A stretch of DNA of 54,105 bases from Planctomycetaceae bacterium. GTDB lineage: Bacteria > Planctomycetota > Phycisphaerae > Sedimentisphaerales > UBA12454. The position numbers and the translations under genes are program-made. The stretch covers positions 1-54,105 of the forward strand of contig JAJFVK010000018.1 in NCBI GenBank assembly GCA_021371795.1, read 5' to 3'. The notes beneath the pieces were generated by a model. It saw only the letters and a list, made by a program, of their open reading frames with translations. It had not been told where the DNA came from and searched no databases. Shown piece after piece: positions 1-8,094 of the stretch; within the stretch, counting starts at the first letter, position 1; each line of letters starts with the position of its first letter.

Positions 1-1
1 T

Positions 2-103
2 GAGATATTAAAACACCGAGCCGAATTAAAACATAAAACAATGGTTGAAAGAAAAAAAGTTAATAGTAGAATGAGCGTTGTTGAGCCGAAAAAGCTCTCT
101 TAG
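2..103 (+). CDS. possible C-terminal tail of an upstream gene (partial)
   Basis: This frame is open from the left edge and ends with TAG at 101-103, giving 33 residues rich in Lys and Arg. It lies just ahead of the E1-like gene in the same orientation, so it may be the end of the preceding gene of the integrative element. No family can be recognised from so short a piece, and chance openness is possible. Confidence 0.25.
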   Translation, partial: EILKHRAELKHKTMVERKKVNSRMSVVEPKKLS

Positions 104-272
104 AAAAGAGCTTCTTTTGTGCCATTCTTGCTGACGACATAAAGTAAGGTGATTTGTTAACAACGCTCTTTTAGAACTGCCAGTAGAGATAATCTATGCG
201 TCCAGATGCTATGAGAGAACGCCATTCGACAAAACAGAGGTAAAAGTACTTTGGAACAAGAAGGTTATTATA

Positions 273-1055
273 TTGGGCTGTGGCACTGGCGGCAGTTTAA
301 TTTCACTTGAGATGGCAAGAGCGGGAGTAGGCAGCATAACACTATGCGATCCTGAAAGACTTGAGTTGGCTAATATTTCACGGCATGAAGGCGATTTGTT
401 GGATGTCGGCAAACTAAAGACGCAGATAGTCGCAGAAAGAATCAGCCGGATCAATCCTGCTATAAAAATCACGACGTATCCAGAAGATATATTCGATAAG
501 TCCCAAGAAAAGGTAACCGAAATCGTATCTGGCCATGACCTTGCCATAGCCGCGACCGACAATACCGCCATTCAACTGGTTATCAATGAAATTATGCACA
601 AGCTTGGTATTGCCTGTGTGTTTGGTGGCTGCTATGAAGAGGCACGAGGTGGAGAGATATTCTTTACCTTGCCAAGTGAAAATATGCCATGTCTGGCCTG
701 TCTTCGAGGCGGCTTGAAACAGCCGCAAAGGAATAAAGATATAGATTACAGTACCGCCAAAGGACCGGAAGATTATCATGGTCAGCCCGGTCTACATTCA
801 GCGGTTAATTTTATAACATCGATTGAAGTGCAGATATGCCTGGGTATTCTCCTTAGAGGAAGTACAAGTTCTGAACTTGCCAGGATGATTGATGTTAAGA
901 GAAATTTTCTGCTTATAGGCGGTATGATGTCGGAAGGATTTTATCGATTTAGAAAACCGTTTGACATTTATTATCAACCATTGAGCGGGCCACGGGAAAA
1001 TTGTCCTGTTTGCGGGAATGTTGAAATATCAGTTGAAATTGGAGGAAAATCATAA
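273..1055 (+). CDS. ThiF/MoeB/E1-like adenylating enzyme, 5' end uncertain
   Basis: This is an E1-like (ThiF/HesA/MoeB) enzyme, a family that adenylates the C-terminus of ubiquitin-like or sulfur-carrier proteins. Counted from the TTG at 273 it shows the nucleotide-binding Gly loop (GCGTGGS, residues 2-8), the following acidic strand end (CDPERLE), the Arg of NISRH and Lys of GKLKT, and the ATDN motif near 94-97. Two CxxC pairs, at about 140/143 and 244/247, probably bind zinc. The TTG start would remove the first beta strand: the frame stays open upstream to 153 and encodes KVIIL directly before the Gly loop, yet it contains no ATG, GTG or TTG. The gene is therefore either truncated or frameshifted, or starts at a non-standard codon. 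Its stop overlaps the next start (TAATG). Its partner substrate is not visible; it lies in an integrase-linked element, where such enzymes occur in ubiquitin-like conjugation or PRTRC-type plasmid clusters. Confidence 0.75.
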   Translation: MGCGTGGSLISLEMARAGVGSITLCDPERLELANISRHEGDLLDVGKLKTQIVAERISRINPAIKITTYPEDIFDKSQEKVTEIVSGHDLAIAATDNTAIQLVINEIMHKLGIACVFGGCYEEARGGEIFFTLPSENMPCLACLRGGLKQPQRNKDIDYSTAKGPEDYHGQPGLHSAVNFITSIEVQICLGILLRGSTSSELARMIDVKRNFLLIGGMMSEGFYRFRKPFDIYYQPLSGPRENCPVCGNVEISVEIGGKS

Positions 1056-1252
1056 TGAGTTTTTTAGATATATTTAAATCAATTATCTTATCCTCAGCAA
1101 ATAACCAGAGCGATAACTGCAACGACGACTATAGATACAGTTTGTTCTCACATAAACGACCATCAAAGCAGGATAAATATGTTAAGGTAAAAAGCAAAGG
1201 TGCTGAAAAACAATATCGCATTAACAAATATGGTGAAGTCTTTGAAGAGTGA
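1055..1252 (+). CDS. small protein of unknown function
   Basis: This codes for a 65-residue protein starting at ATG 1055, overlapping the stop of the E1-like gene by one base (TAATG), which suggests translational coupling; GGAGG lies about 10 bases upstream. The N-terminus is mildly hydrophobic (MSFLDIFKSIIL). The C-terminal half is basic and ends in YRINKYGEVFEE. I do not recognise a family. The tight coupling makes it likely to belong to the same functional unit as the E1-like enzyme, but no conjugation motif such as a terminal Gly-Gly is present. Confidence 0.6.
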   Translation: MSFLDIFKSIILSSANNQSDNCNDDYRYSLFSHKRPSKQDKYVKVKSKGAEKQYRINKYGEVFEE

Positions 1253-1271
1253 GACTAAAAATTTTGATTCA

Positions 1272-1526
1272 ATGAATATGGAAACACGACCATCTAATTT
1301 CTGTTTTGCTGAAAAACCAAGCATTTTCGCCGACTTAATGACAGAGGAAGAATTAATAATATTTTTAAGAATTCCAGAAATTAGTAATTCGGAAGATTAT
1401 CACAATGTTATTGAAAATCTCAAACGTATGCACGGGCTGCCAAGAATTCATATATGTGGAAAAGTAATTTATCCGAGAGAGGCTATTTTGGAATGGGTCA
1501 GAGCCAAAACAATTACCGAAAAATAA
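1272..1526 (+). CDS. excisionase-like helix-turn-helix DNA-binding protein
   Basis: This is a small protein of about 84 residues just before the integrase. The C-terminal part reads like a winged-helix excisionase/MerR-type domain: TEEELIIFLRI, then GLPRIHICGKVIYPREAILEWV, the usual pattern in which a recognition helix is followed by a beta wing and a final Trp-containing helix. Directionality factors of this kind help integrases excise mobile elements. The start is uncertain: ATG 1230 would overlap the previous gene, while 1272 and 1278 are alternatives, and none has a good ribosome site. Placement between the element cargo and the integrase supports the call. Confidence 0.6.
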   Translation: MNMETRPSNFCFAEKPSIFADLMTEEELIIFLRIPEISNSEDYHNVIENLKRMHGLPRIHICGKVIYPREAILEWVRAKTITEK

Positions 1527-1529
1527 TAC

Positions 1530-1580
1530 TTGCGCTGATTCAGACAATGCGGTATAATCCGGCTTGGGTTAATCCGAGCC
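1530..1580 (+). promoter_or_regulatory. promoter and leader hairpin of the integrase gene
   Basis: TTGCGC at 1530-1535 and TATAAT at 1553-1558 are separated by 17 bases, a good sigma-70 promoter pair. It is followed at 1561-1580 by an inverted repeat (GGCTTGG/CCGAGCC with one G-U pair). The pair lies directly before the integrase and would let it be transcribed separately from the upstream genes. Confidence 0.5.
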
Positions 1581-1614
1581 TAACCAGCATCATAAGTCGG
1601 AAAGGAATGACAAT

Positions 1615-2790
1615 ATGAAAAAGCTGGTAACGCTCTGGCAGAGGCCATCTTCCGATGGCCGCTCTTTCACATATTATATGATTTATTTTGACTCTAACGG
1701 CAAAAGAAAACAAAAATCTTTGGGTCATGCCGACAAGCGAAAAGCTTTAAAACAATGTGTCGAACTGGAAAATGAACTTACAAATAATTATGTTCGAATA
1801 GAAACAATGAAATTGAGTCAGCTTATCGAGGATTATACCAAGAGAACAAAGCATCAAGTCAGACAAAGCACTCTTCGAGAAGCCGCTATTGCTATGAGAG
1901 ATTTTATTAAGTGCATCGGCGACATTGATTATTTGAAAGTCAAACATCAGGATGGCGAATGCTTTTTACAGCATTTTTTGGAAAAAGGAAATTCGCCAGC
2001 AACTGTTGGCAAAAAACTACGACATCTTAAGAGGATATTTCAGTTAGCATTAGAACGTAGACAACTTGAAGAAAATCCATTGCATTTTGTCAAGCAGCCT
2101 AAAGTAGCTAAAAAACTGGTGCGTATTCTAAGTCCGAAAGATTGTGAAATGCTGATAAAAGCGGCAACACAGTATCAGGCAACTAAAAATTATCTGCAAT
2201 GGGACTTACTCATCCGATTGGCTTTGTGTACCGCAATGCGACGAGGCGAACTTCTGAATATCACATGGTGTGATATCGATTTTGATAAAAAGACAATTGA
2301 AGTTTCCCCGAAACCAGATTCTGATTTTACCTGGTTATGGCAAATCAAGGATACAGACAGGCGAAAGCTACCTTTGACTGATCAGGTTGTAACAATGTTG
2401 GCTGAATTGCAAAGTATCGCACCCGAAGGTTATCCTTATGTATTCGTTCCTGCTGAAAGGTATGACCATATTCAAATCAAACGCAAGGCAGGCGAATGGT
2501 CTGAAGAACATGGTAAATGTCCAATAAATAATTTTACTCGCCAGTTCAAGGACATATTAAGAATGGCTAGCCTTAAAGATTTTGAATTTCATGACATTAG
2601 AAGAACTTGTTTAAGCAGGTGGCTTGAACGAGGGCTTAGCGAATTTGAGGTTATGAATTTGGCGGGGCATTCAACATTTGAAACCACAAGGAAGTTTTAT
2701 CTGGCTGTCAATAATAACCTTGTTGACCGTGCCCGAGCAACTTTTGATAAGATGCCAAAGTCAGATTCTGTTGCAGTTTTGTTGCAGTAA
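1615..2790 (+). CDS. int: tyrosine recombinase / phage-type integrase
   Basis: This 391-residue site-specific recombinase catalyses integration and excision of the element. It has an N-terminal arm-binding-like region (1-60), a SAM-like core-binding domain (about 65-160) and a C-terminal catalytic domain. Catalytic residues are visible: Arg209 in TAMRRGE, His326 and Arg329 in FHDIRRT, His352 in AGHST and the nucleophile Tyr362 in RKFYLAV. A start at ATG 1615 is supported by GGAATGACAAT just upstream. The gene points at, and ends 66 bp from, the 3' end of tRNA-Arg, the classic position for an element integrated into a tRNA gene. All catalytic residues are intact, so activity is plausible. Confidence 0.92.
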   Translation: MKKLVTLWQRPSSDGRSFTYYMIYFDSNGKRKQKSLGHADKRKALKQCVELENELTNNYVRIETMKLSQLIEDYTKRTKHQVRQSTLREAAIAMRDFIKCIGDIDYLKVKHQDGECFLQHFLEKGNSPATVGKKLRHLKRIFQLALERRQLEENPLHFVKQPKVAKKLVRILSPKDCEMLIKAATQYQATKNYLQWDLLIRLALCTAMRRGELLNITWCDIDFDKKTIEVSPKPDSDFTWLWQIKDTDRRKLPLTDQVVTMLAELQSIAPEGYPYVFVPAERYDHIQIKRKAGEWSEEHGKCPINNFTRQFKDILRMASLKDFEFHDIRRTCLSRWLERGLSEFEVMNLAGHSTFETTRKFYLAVNNNLVDRARATFDKMPKSDSVAVLLQ

Positions 2791-2856
2791 CCCTCTTTCG
2801 AGTAGTAAGCAAAAAATGGACAACCATAACTGCCTACTAATTATGATTTTACAAAC

Positions 2857-2929
2857 GCACCCGACAGGACTCGAACCTGTAACCTTCGGATTCGAAGTCC
2901 GTGACTCTATCCAATTGAGCTACGGGTGC
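2857..2929 (-). tRNA. tRNA-Arg (anticodon TCG)
   Basis: This 73-nt cloverleaf is on the minus strand. The acceptor stem GCACCCG pairs with CGGGTGC, the D stem is GCTC/GAGT, the anticodon loop is CTTCGAA with anticodon TCG, and the T arm is ACAGG-TTCGAGT-CCTGT. The outermost pair of the anticodon stem is an A-A mismatch. CCA is not encoded. The 3' end faces the integrase gene, so this tRNA is the probable integration target, with the attachment core inside its T-arm/acceptor half. Confidence 0.95.
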
Positions 2930-2937
2930 TTGAAGGT

Positions 2938-3165
2938 CTAAGTCTTTGTAGTATAACCACTTGATGCAATTATTGTCAAGCCTTTTAAGAAAATGCACTG
3001 AAACGCCGTTTCCAACAGAAAACAGGCCGCAAGATAATTTCCCGCTGCCTGTGCAGCCAAAACTGCCGGCGTAAAAACATTTACCCCAGCGAAAAGACCT
3101 GCCGCGGCTCCCAAAGAATCGCTGATAAGGCCGCGTCGCGAAATTTTCATATCATTACCAGACAT
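2938..3165 (-). CDS. small protein with Tat-like signal, possibly a remnant
   Basis: This frame of about 75 residues follows the metallophosphoesterase on the same strand (start ATG 3165, with GTG 3180 and ATG 3150 as alternatives). Its N-terminus resembles a twin-arginine signal: KISRRGLISDSLGAAAGLFAG. After the signal only about 40 residues remain, without recognisable domains, and the promoter of tRNA-Arg lies inside the 3' part of the frame. It may be a truncated Tat-exported protein whose body is lost, or a chance frame; I favour a remnant. Confidence 0.35.
   Translation of the reverse strand: MSGNDMKISRRGLISDSLGAAAGLFAGVNVFTPAVLAAQAAGNYLAACFLLETAFQCIFLKGLTIIASSGYTTKT
2950..2979 (-). 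promoter_or_regulatory. sigma-70 promoter of tRNA-Arg
   Basis: On the minus strand a perfect TTGACA (2974-2979) is followed after 18 bases by TATACT (2950-2955), with the tRNA beginning about 20 bases downstream. This explains transcription of tRNA-Arg independently of upstream genes. Confidence 0.75.
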
Positions 3166-3179
3166 TTCACTAACCTTCA

Positions 3180-4166
3180 CTAATCAGATTCGTTTATATT
3201 CCAGCCGTAATCTATGTATTGATGTTCGAAAGTGCCGTCATCATATAAATCGAAAAGACCGTAGCCTTCCTGTGTTTCCTGATGTGGCCCCTTCCACCAT
3301 CGGCCGCAGACTGCGCCGTCAGAAATATAATGTACGTCATTATATACTATATGCTCTAGAAGATGTATATGGCCGCTAACGCAAAGCTTTACATTTTTAT
3401 GCTGCCAGAATAAGTCTTTGAGCTGCCTTGCGTTGATAATCATTCTCGAACCGGGAACAATCCAGTCGCCAGTCTTTTCATTATTGCCACCGTAAAAATA
3501 TGCGCCGACGGAAACGATTGGTATGTGAGTAAAAATCGCAATGTATTTTTCACCGGCTGATTTAATCTGGTCTTCAAGCCAGGCAAATTGATCAGCCTCG
3601 ATTTTGCCAATGCAATATGTATCAGTAGGAACAATACTATCGAGCACAATCAATCGCCAGTTGCCTTTGTCAAAACTGTAATATCTGTCGGTTATATCAA
3701 GCTCCTGGAGCATTCGCTTAACGCCCCAATTGGGCTCATTACCTGTTGTTCCGCTTTTCTTTTTATTTATTCCCCAGTAATCATGGTTGCCAACGCAATA
3801 CTTGACTGGCAGCCTGCATTCTTTTTTCATTATGTCTTTGAAGAGTGTCCAATACATCTCGGTCGTCTGGTCATTCTCGCCGATAGTATCTATTAGATGG
3901 TCGCCGCCGGTAATAATCATTTCAGGCATATCTTTATGCGAGTGTATATGCTTCAGCGCAAGAGCAAAACCTTCAGGAGCATTTTTGTCCGACCTCAAAT
4001 GAATATCGGTCATATGTGCAAATCGCAGGCTTCTCTTTCCTCTGGCCGCCCCTGTTTCACCGTTTTTATTAAACTCGAATCCGTTGCACGAAGACAGGCC
4101 GGCTATAGCGGCAATTGAACCGCCGAGAAATGACCTTCGTGTAATCTTACCAAAGCCCTGAAACAT
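3180..4166 (-). CDS. Tat-exported calcineurin-like metallophosphoesterase
   Basis: This dinuclear-metal phosphoesterase of the calcineurin-like superfamily is likely exported folded and lipid-anchored. The start at 4166 places the twin-arginine motif (ITRRSFLGG) at residues 10-11; a lipobox LSSC follows near residue 27. Metal-binding motifs appear in order: MTDIH (about 52-56), GGDHLID, GNHDYWG, FTHIP and SGHIHL. The substrate cannot be told; the architecture fits extracytoplasmic phosphodiesterases or phosphatases. A longer start at 4199 would place an extra 11 residues before the Tat signal and is less likely. Confidence 0.85.
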   Translation of the reverse strand: MFQGFGKITRRSFLGGSIAAIAGLSSCNGFEFNKNGETGAARGKRSLRFAHMTDIHLRSDKNAPEGFALALKHIHSHKDMPEMIITGGDHLIDTIGENDQTTEMYWTLFKDIMKKECRLPVKYCVGNHDYWGINKKKSGTTGNEPNWGVKRMLQELDITDRYYSFDKGNWRLIVLDSIVPTDTYCIGKIEADQFAWLEDQIKSAGEKYIAIFTHIPIVSVGAYFYGGNNEKTGDWIVPGSRMIINARQLKDLFWQHKNVKLCVSGHIHLLEHIVYNDVHYISDGAVCGRWWKGPHQETQEGYGLFDLYDDGTFEHQYIDYGWNINESD

Positions 4167-4290
4167 TGCAAAATATCCTTTACGCAAACCATTGTGCATA
4201 CTAAATTAAATAAGAAAAACAATCAATCTTTTTCTCTTGAAGTCTATTAAGGTGTTTTTAGAATCATATTATATTTTTAAGGTATTGCTA

Positions 4291-4512
4291 ATGTTTTTTT
4301 TGAATCCAAAGCATCCTAAAATTGTATTTTTTCTATCCTTTATTACCACATCTTGTCTGGGCAGCAATCTGGCGATGGACTGGAAGAAAATGAACATCTT
4401 CGGCGAACTTGGCGACAGATGGTACAAAGGTGTGATACTTTGGTGGGGACTTTTTGCCGCGTGTATAATCTCGCTGGTTATTACCTTTTCGCAAATTGTC
4501 TTCGGAAATTAA
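4291..4512 (+). CDS. small membrane protein of unknown function
   Basis: This codes for a protein of about 73 residues from ATG 4291 (AAGG eight bases upstream); a TTG at 4237 would add 18 residues. There is a hydrophobic N-terminal segment (IVFFLSFIT) and a stronger C-terminal one (ILWWGLFAACIISLVITF), suggesting two membrane spans. It is divergent from the metallophosphoesterase. No family is recognised. Confidence 0.5.
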   Translation: MFFLNPKHPKIVFFLSFITTSCLGSNLAMDWKKMNIFGELGDRWYKGVILWWGLFAACIISLVITFSQIVFGN

Positions 4513-4575
4513 TTTAAAAATGCCGCCAAAAAATATCCGAGCAATTAAACCAAACCCTTTTTTATTGCGATGATT

Positions 4576-5529
4576 TTACAAATTATCGAAAGACTCACGC
4601 ATTCTTTCATAAAATTCTGCGTATTTATCTTTGTCTGGTGTTTTACGAACGCTGATCGCCGATTCCGGATGCCTGTTCAGAATACCTGTAACCATAAACG
4701 GAATTAAATAGCCCCATTCCAGTTCTTTGCACATTGGAATCATATAATCTTCGATAACTTTCAAAATTGGCGTCAGGCTGAATTTGGGATTTTTCAAAAA
4801 GCCCATAATCAGCTCCAGCGGACAGTTGCCTGCACCTCTGCCGATGCCGTAGAGTGATGCGTCGACATAGTTGGCATTATGAATTATCGCTTCGATTGTG
4901 TTGGAAAATGCAAGCTGTTGATTATTATGACAGTGAATACCTATTTCCATTTTTGCCGGCAAATGCTGCCTGTACAGATTCACCATATATTCGATTTGCT
5001 CGCAGTAAAAATAACCGTAACTGTCCACAACATAAACAACATTTACCGGCGTTTCCGCAAGCTGGTCGAGAGCTTCAATTAAATCTTTTTCAATTTCTAT
5101 CGAAGCCGCCATAATATTTACTGTTGTTTCATACCCCAGGTCGCTTGCGATTTTTACCATCGCGATTGCCTTGTCGATATCCTTGACATAAGTTGCCATA
5201 CGAATCATATCGACCGGACTTTTTTCCTTCGGCTGAAATTCCTGTTCCTTGACTCGATGAGCGTCAACCATTATGGAAATTTTCGTTTTGGATTCGATGC
5301 CGTCGATGATTCTGCTGATTTTATCGTCGTCGCAATATTTCCACGGCCCATATTTCGCTTCAGGGGAAAGTGTTCTGCTTGAACGATAGCCCATCTCCAT
5401 ATAATCAATGCCTGCGTCTGAAATCGCCTTGTAAGCCGCACGCACAAACTCATCTGTGAAATAATGATTATTGATTAATCCGCCGTCGCGTATCGTACAA
5501 TCCAGCACTTTGATTTTTTCTCTGAACAT
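4576..5529 (-). CDS. HMGL-like DRE-TIM metallolyase (aldolase)
   Basis: This 317-residue TIM-barrel enzyme belongs to the HMG-CoA lyase/homocitrate synthase/4-hydroxy-2-oxovalerate aldolase superfamily, which makes or breaks C-C bonds through a divalent metal. The N-terminal motif DCTIRDGG (residues 10-17) holds the catalytic Arg and metal Asp, and HCHNN (199-203) supplies two metal-binding histidines. GIGRGAGNCPLELI follows as in aldolase-type members. It lies seven bases downstream of 3-dehydroquinate synthase on the same strand, suggesting cotranscription. The exact substrate is unknown; proteins of this kind are often labelled aldolase catalytic domain proteins and occur near sugar clusters. 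Confidence 0.8.
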   Translation of the reverse strand: MFREKIKVLDCTIRDGGLINNHYFTDEFVRAAYKAISDAGIDYMEMGYRSSRTLSPEAKYGPWKYCDDDKISRIIDGIESKTKISIMVDAHRVKEQEFQPKEKSPVDMIRMATYVKDIDKAIAMVKIASDLGYETTVNIMAASIEIEKDLIEALDQLAETPVNVVYVVDSYGYFYCEQIEYMVNLYRQHLPAKMEIGIHCHNNQQLAFSNTIEAIIHNANYVDASLYGIGRGAGNCPLELIMGFLKNPKFSLTPILKVIEDYMIPMCKELEWGYLIPFMVTGILNRHPESAISVRKTPDKDKYAEFYERMRESFDNL

Positions 5530-5536
5530 TTTTCCC

Positions 5537-6646
5537 TCAATATTTCTTCTTCAACAAAATATCAATCGCATCCTCAACAATTTTGCGTTCTACTTTATGC
5601 GCATACTCTCCATTGCGGCATAAAACTTTCCCTGTCTTTTCGAGCAGCACAAATCTCGGCCATTTCTGCACAGCCTTTTTATCTCTGCTGACAATATCAA
5701 GAATTTTTTTCTTAGTAATTGATTTCGGAATATTTAAATCTATTTCCAGCCTGGCGAATATATCTTTCATCGCCTGAATTCTTTTTTCACCGCCGAGCCC
5801 GAGTTTTTGCTCGATGATATTCGCAGCTATAATCCCAATCGCAACAGCCTGTCCGTGCAGAATTTTATAGTTGCTGGCCGATTCCACTGCGTGCCCGATT
5901 GTATGACCGTAATTTAAAATTCTGCGTTTGTTTTTCTCATAAGGGTCTGTCTCGACAACATCCGCTTTTATTTTACAATTTCTTAATGCGATGTATTCCA
6001 GCGGTTTGGTCTTGCGGGCAAGTATGTCTTTTAGATTTTTGTTCAGAAATTTGAAATATGTTTCATCAGCTATCAGCGAGTGTTTTACTGATTCGACCAT
6101 ACCTGCGTTGAATTGTTTTTTATCAAGTGTTTTCAATGTGCTGACGTCTATAAAAACAGCCGCAGGATTTTTAAACGCTCCGAACGCGTTTTTGCTGATT
6201 AGCGAATCGACTCCTGTTTTGCCGCCTACAGACGAATCCGCCTGCGCGACTGTAGTTGTTGGAATCTGAACAACATTAATGCCGCGTTTGTAAATCGCCG
6301 CGACAAACCCCGCCATATCACCGACAGTTCCCCCGCCGATTGCGATTACAGCGGTGTCTCTGCCCAAAGCGCGTTTTTCCATCGTCTCGATAATTTTAAT
6401 AACGGTATTTATATGTTTGGATTTTTCGCCGGCCGGCCTGATTATGAATCGCGGAATATTTTCTTTGCCAAGCAAAGTTTTGATATGTTTTGCTTTTACG
6501 ACATTCGCGTCTGTGATTACGAACAATTCTTTATTCGGAAAGATTTTTTTAATTTGCGAAAGAACTGTTGCCAAAAAATTTGAGCCGATTGTTATTGTGT
6601 AATTGTCGGCTGATATTGCAGGAATTTTGACTTTAAGCTTTGGCAT
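5537..6646 (-). CDS. aroB: 3-dehydroquinate synthase
   Basis: This enzyme converts DAHP to 3-dehydroquinate in the shikimate pathway. The 369-residue protein has the NAD-binding motif GGGTVGDMAGFVAA (104-117), the PTTTVAQADSSVGGKTGVD segment (129-147), and the zinc ligands Glu185 (AGMVESVKH), His248 (NYGHTIGH) and His264 (LHGQAVA). Length and motifs are typical of genuine AroB, but the adjacent aldolase leaves open a related sugar-phosphate cyclase role. The stop and the next gene are seven bases apart. Confidence 0.9.
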   Translation of the reverse strand: MPKLKVKIPAISADNYTITIGSNFLATVLSQIKKIFPNKELFVITDANVVKAKHIKTLLGKENIPRFIIRPAGEKSKHINTVIKIIETMEKRALGRDTAVIAIGGGTVGDMAGFVAAIYKRGINVVQIPTTTVAQADSSVGGKTGVDSLISKNAFGAFKNPAAVFIDVSTLKTLDKKQFNAGMVESVKHSLIADETYFKFLNKNLKDILARKTKPLEYIALRNCKIKADVVETDPYEKNKRRILNYGHTIGHAVESASNYKILHGQAVAIGIIAANIIEQKLGLGGEKRIQAMKDIFARLEIDLNIPKSITKKKILDIVSRDKKAVQKWPRFVLLEKTGKVLCRNGEYAHKVERKIVEDAIDILLKKKY

Positions 6647-6647
6647 T

Positions 6648-7160
6648 TTAATATATCATTTCGGTGGAAATATTATATTTTTCTATTTTCTTCCTGCCTG
6701 CCAGTTCTTGCAGTTCCATCAGGAAAGCGATAGCCTGAATTTTTCCGCCAAGCTTTTCGATTAATTCACACGCCGTAGCCATAGTCCCGCCGGTCGCGAG
6801 CAAATCGTCGACCATCAAAACCTTTGAGTCTTTTTTTATCGCATCGGCCTGCATTTCAAGAACACTCTGACCATATTCAAGGTCATACGACATAGAATCT
6901 GTCTTGCCCGGCAGTTTGCCTTTTTTCCTGACCGGTACAAAACCTGCGTTCAGTTTTAATGCAACTGCTGCGCCCAAAATAAAACCTCGTGCGTCAATCG
7001 CGACGACATAATCGATTTTTTGATTTTTGTATCTGTTCGAAATGGCTTCGATAGAAGCGGCGAAAGCGTCTTTGTCGGCCAGCAAAGGCATAATATCATA
7101 AAATAAAATACCCTTCTTCGGCCAATCGGGGATTGTGCGAATGTGCTTTTTTAAATCCAT
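6648..7160 (-). CDS. apt: adenine phosphoribosyltransferase
   Basis: This enzyme salvages adenine with PRPP to form AMP. The 170-residue cytosolic protein carries the PRPP-binding motif VLMVDDLLATGGT (114-126), the segment AIDARGFILGAAVA (54-66) typical of APRT and the N-terminal IRTIPDWPKKGILFYDI. The gene ends one base before the aroB start, so apt-aroB-aldolase probably form one operon. There is nothing unusual in the sequence. Confidence 0.93.
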   Translation of the reverse strand: MDLKKHIRTIPDWPKKGILFYDIMPLLADKDAFAASIEAISNRYKNQKIDYVVAIDARGFILGAAVALKLNAGFVPVRKKGKLPGKTDSMSYDLEYGQSVLEMQADAIKKDSKVLMVDDLLATGGTMATACELIEKLGGKIQAIAFLMELQELAGRKKIEKYNISTEMIY

Positions 7161-7188
7161 TTATGTGCCTCAACTAAAATTGTAATTT

Positions 7189-8004
7189 TTATTGGCAATT
7201 CATTAATTCGTTGAGGGCGCCGAGTGCCTGCTGCTGAATTTGTCTTACCCTCTCACGAGTAAGGTTAAGTTTAGCACCAATCTGCTTTAAAGTCAACGGT
7301 TCTCTGCCTTCAATGCCGAACCGCAATTTGAGCACTTCGCCGCATCTGCCGGGTAGTTTATCCAGCATTTTGACGACTTTGCGGAGCTCTTCTGCGTTGG
7401 CAAGTTCGTCTTCCGGTAATTCCTCGCTGACTTGTGGAACTTTTTCCTGAACTGATGTGCTTTCTGAATCGTTATCATTATCCAAAGCCGTGTGAACAGA
7501 ATCCGCGATTTCTTTTATCGCAATTATTTTCTTCACCGGCAGTTTCATTTCGTTTGCAATTTGATTTACGCTCGGCGTCTCCGAAAGTTTTTTCTGTAAT
7601 TCCGTAACAACCTGCCTGTACTGATTTACAAGTTCAACCATATAAGTTGGAATCGACAACGGCCCGCCGTCCATAAGCAAAGCACGTTTAATTGTCTGCT
7701 TAATCCACCACGCCGCGTAAGTGCTGAAGCGAACTCCAACCTCCGGGTCGAAAGAATCAACCGCGCGAATCAGACCGAGATTTCCTTCCTCTATTAAATC
7801 GCCCAGCGATAATTTGCCCGTAGCGAATCGTTTTGCGATACTGACTACAAGACGTAAGTTGCTGCGAACAAGAATATCTCTGGCTTCAGGGTCATCGCAA
7901 TCAATAATGCGATTGGCAAACTCACATTCCTGCTCCCAGGTAAGAAGAGGCGATTCATCAATCTCTGTCAAATACTCTTTTATCGTTGTGTCAAATATAG
8001 TCAT
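7189..8004 (-). CDS. sigma-70 family RNA polymerase sigma factor (primary-like)
   Basis: This 271-residue group 1/2-type sigma factor directs RNA polymerase to promoters. It has region 1.2 (IKEYLTEIDESPLLT), region 2 (LVRSNLRLVVSIAKRFA... FSTYAAWWIKQTIKRALL), region 3 (MVELVNQYRQVV) and region 4 with the helix-turn-helix LTLKQIGAKLNLTRERVRQI near the C-terminus. Region 1.1 and the large non-conserved insert are absent, so it resembles RpoS/HrdB-like alternatives or a compact SigA. A start at 8004 is chosen because AGGAAT sits about eight bases upstream; 8037 would add 11 residues without a ribosome site. An Asp/Glu-rich linker (DNDNDSES) precedes region 4. Confidence 0.9.
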   Translation of the reverse strand: MTIFDTTIKEYLTEIDESPLLTWEQECEFANRIIDCDDPEARDILVRSNLRLVVSIAKRFATGKLSLGDLIEEGNLGLIRAVDSFDPEVGVRFSTYAAWWIKQTIKRALLMDGGPLSIPTYMVELVNQYRQVVTELQKKLSETPSVNQIANEMKLPVKKIIAIKEIADSVHTALDNDNDSESTSVQEKVPQVSEELPEDELANAEELRKVVKMLDKLPGRCGEVLKLRFGIEGREPLTLKQIGAKLNLTRERVRQIQQQALGALNELMNCQ

Positions 8005-8094
8005 TGTAAGATTCCTATTATAGGACTTTAAGTTCATACATCTTTACTGATGACAATATCGACTAAAAATGGGGGGTGGATAACGAACATCGCA

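Noticed and set aside
2678-2941. An open frame crossing the tRNA-Arg gene
   Set aside because: It is an artefact of reading through a tRNA on the opposite strand and the end of the integrase gene; its peptide is the one usually seen when tRNA is translated.
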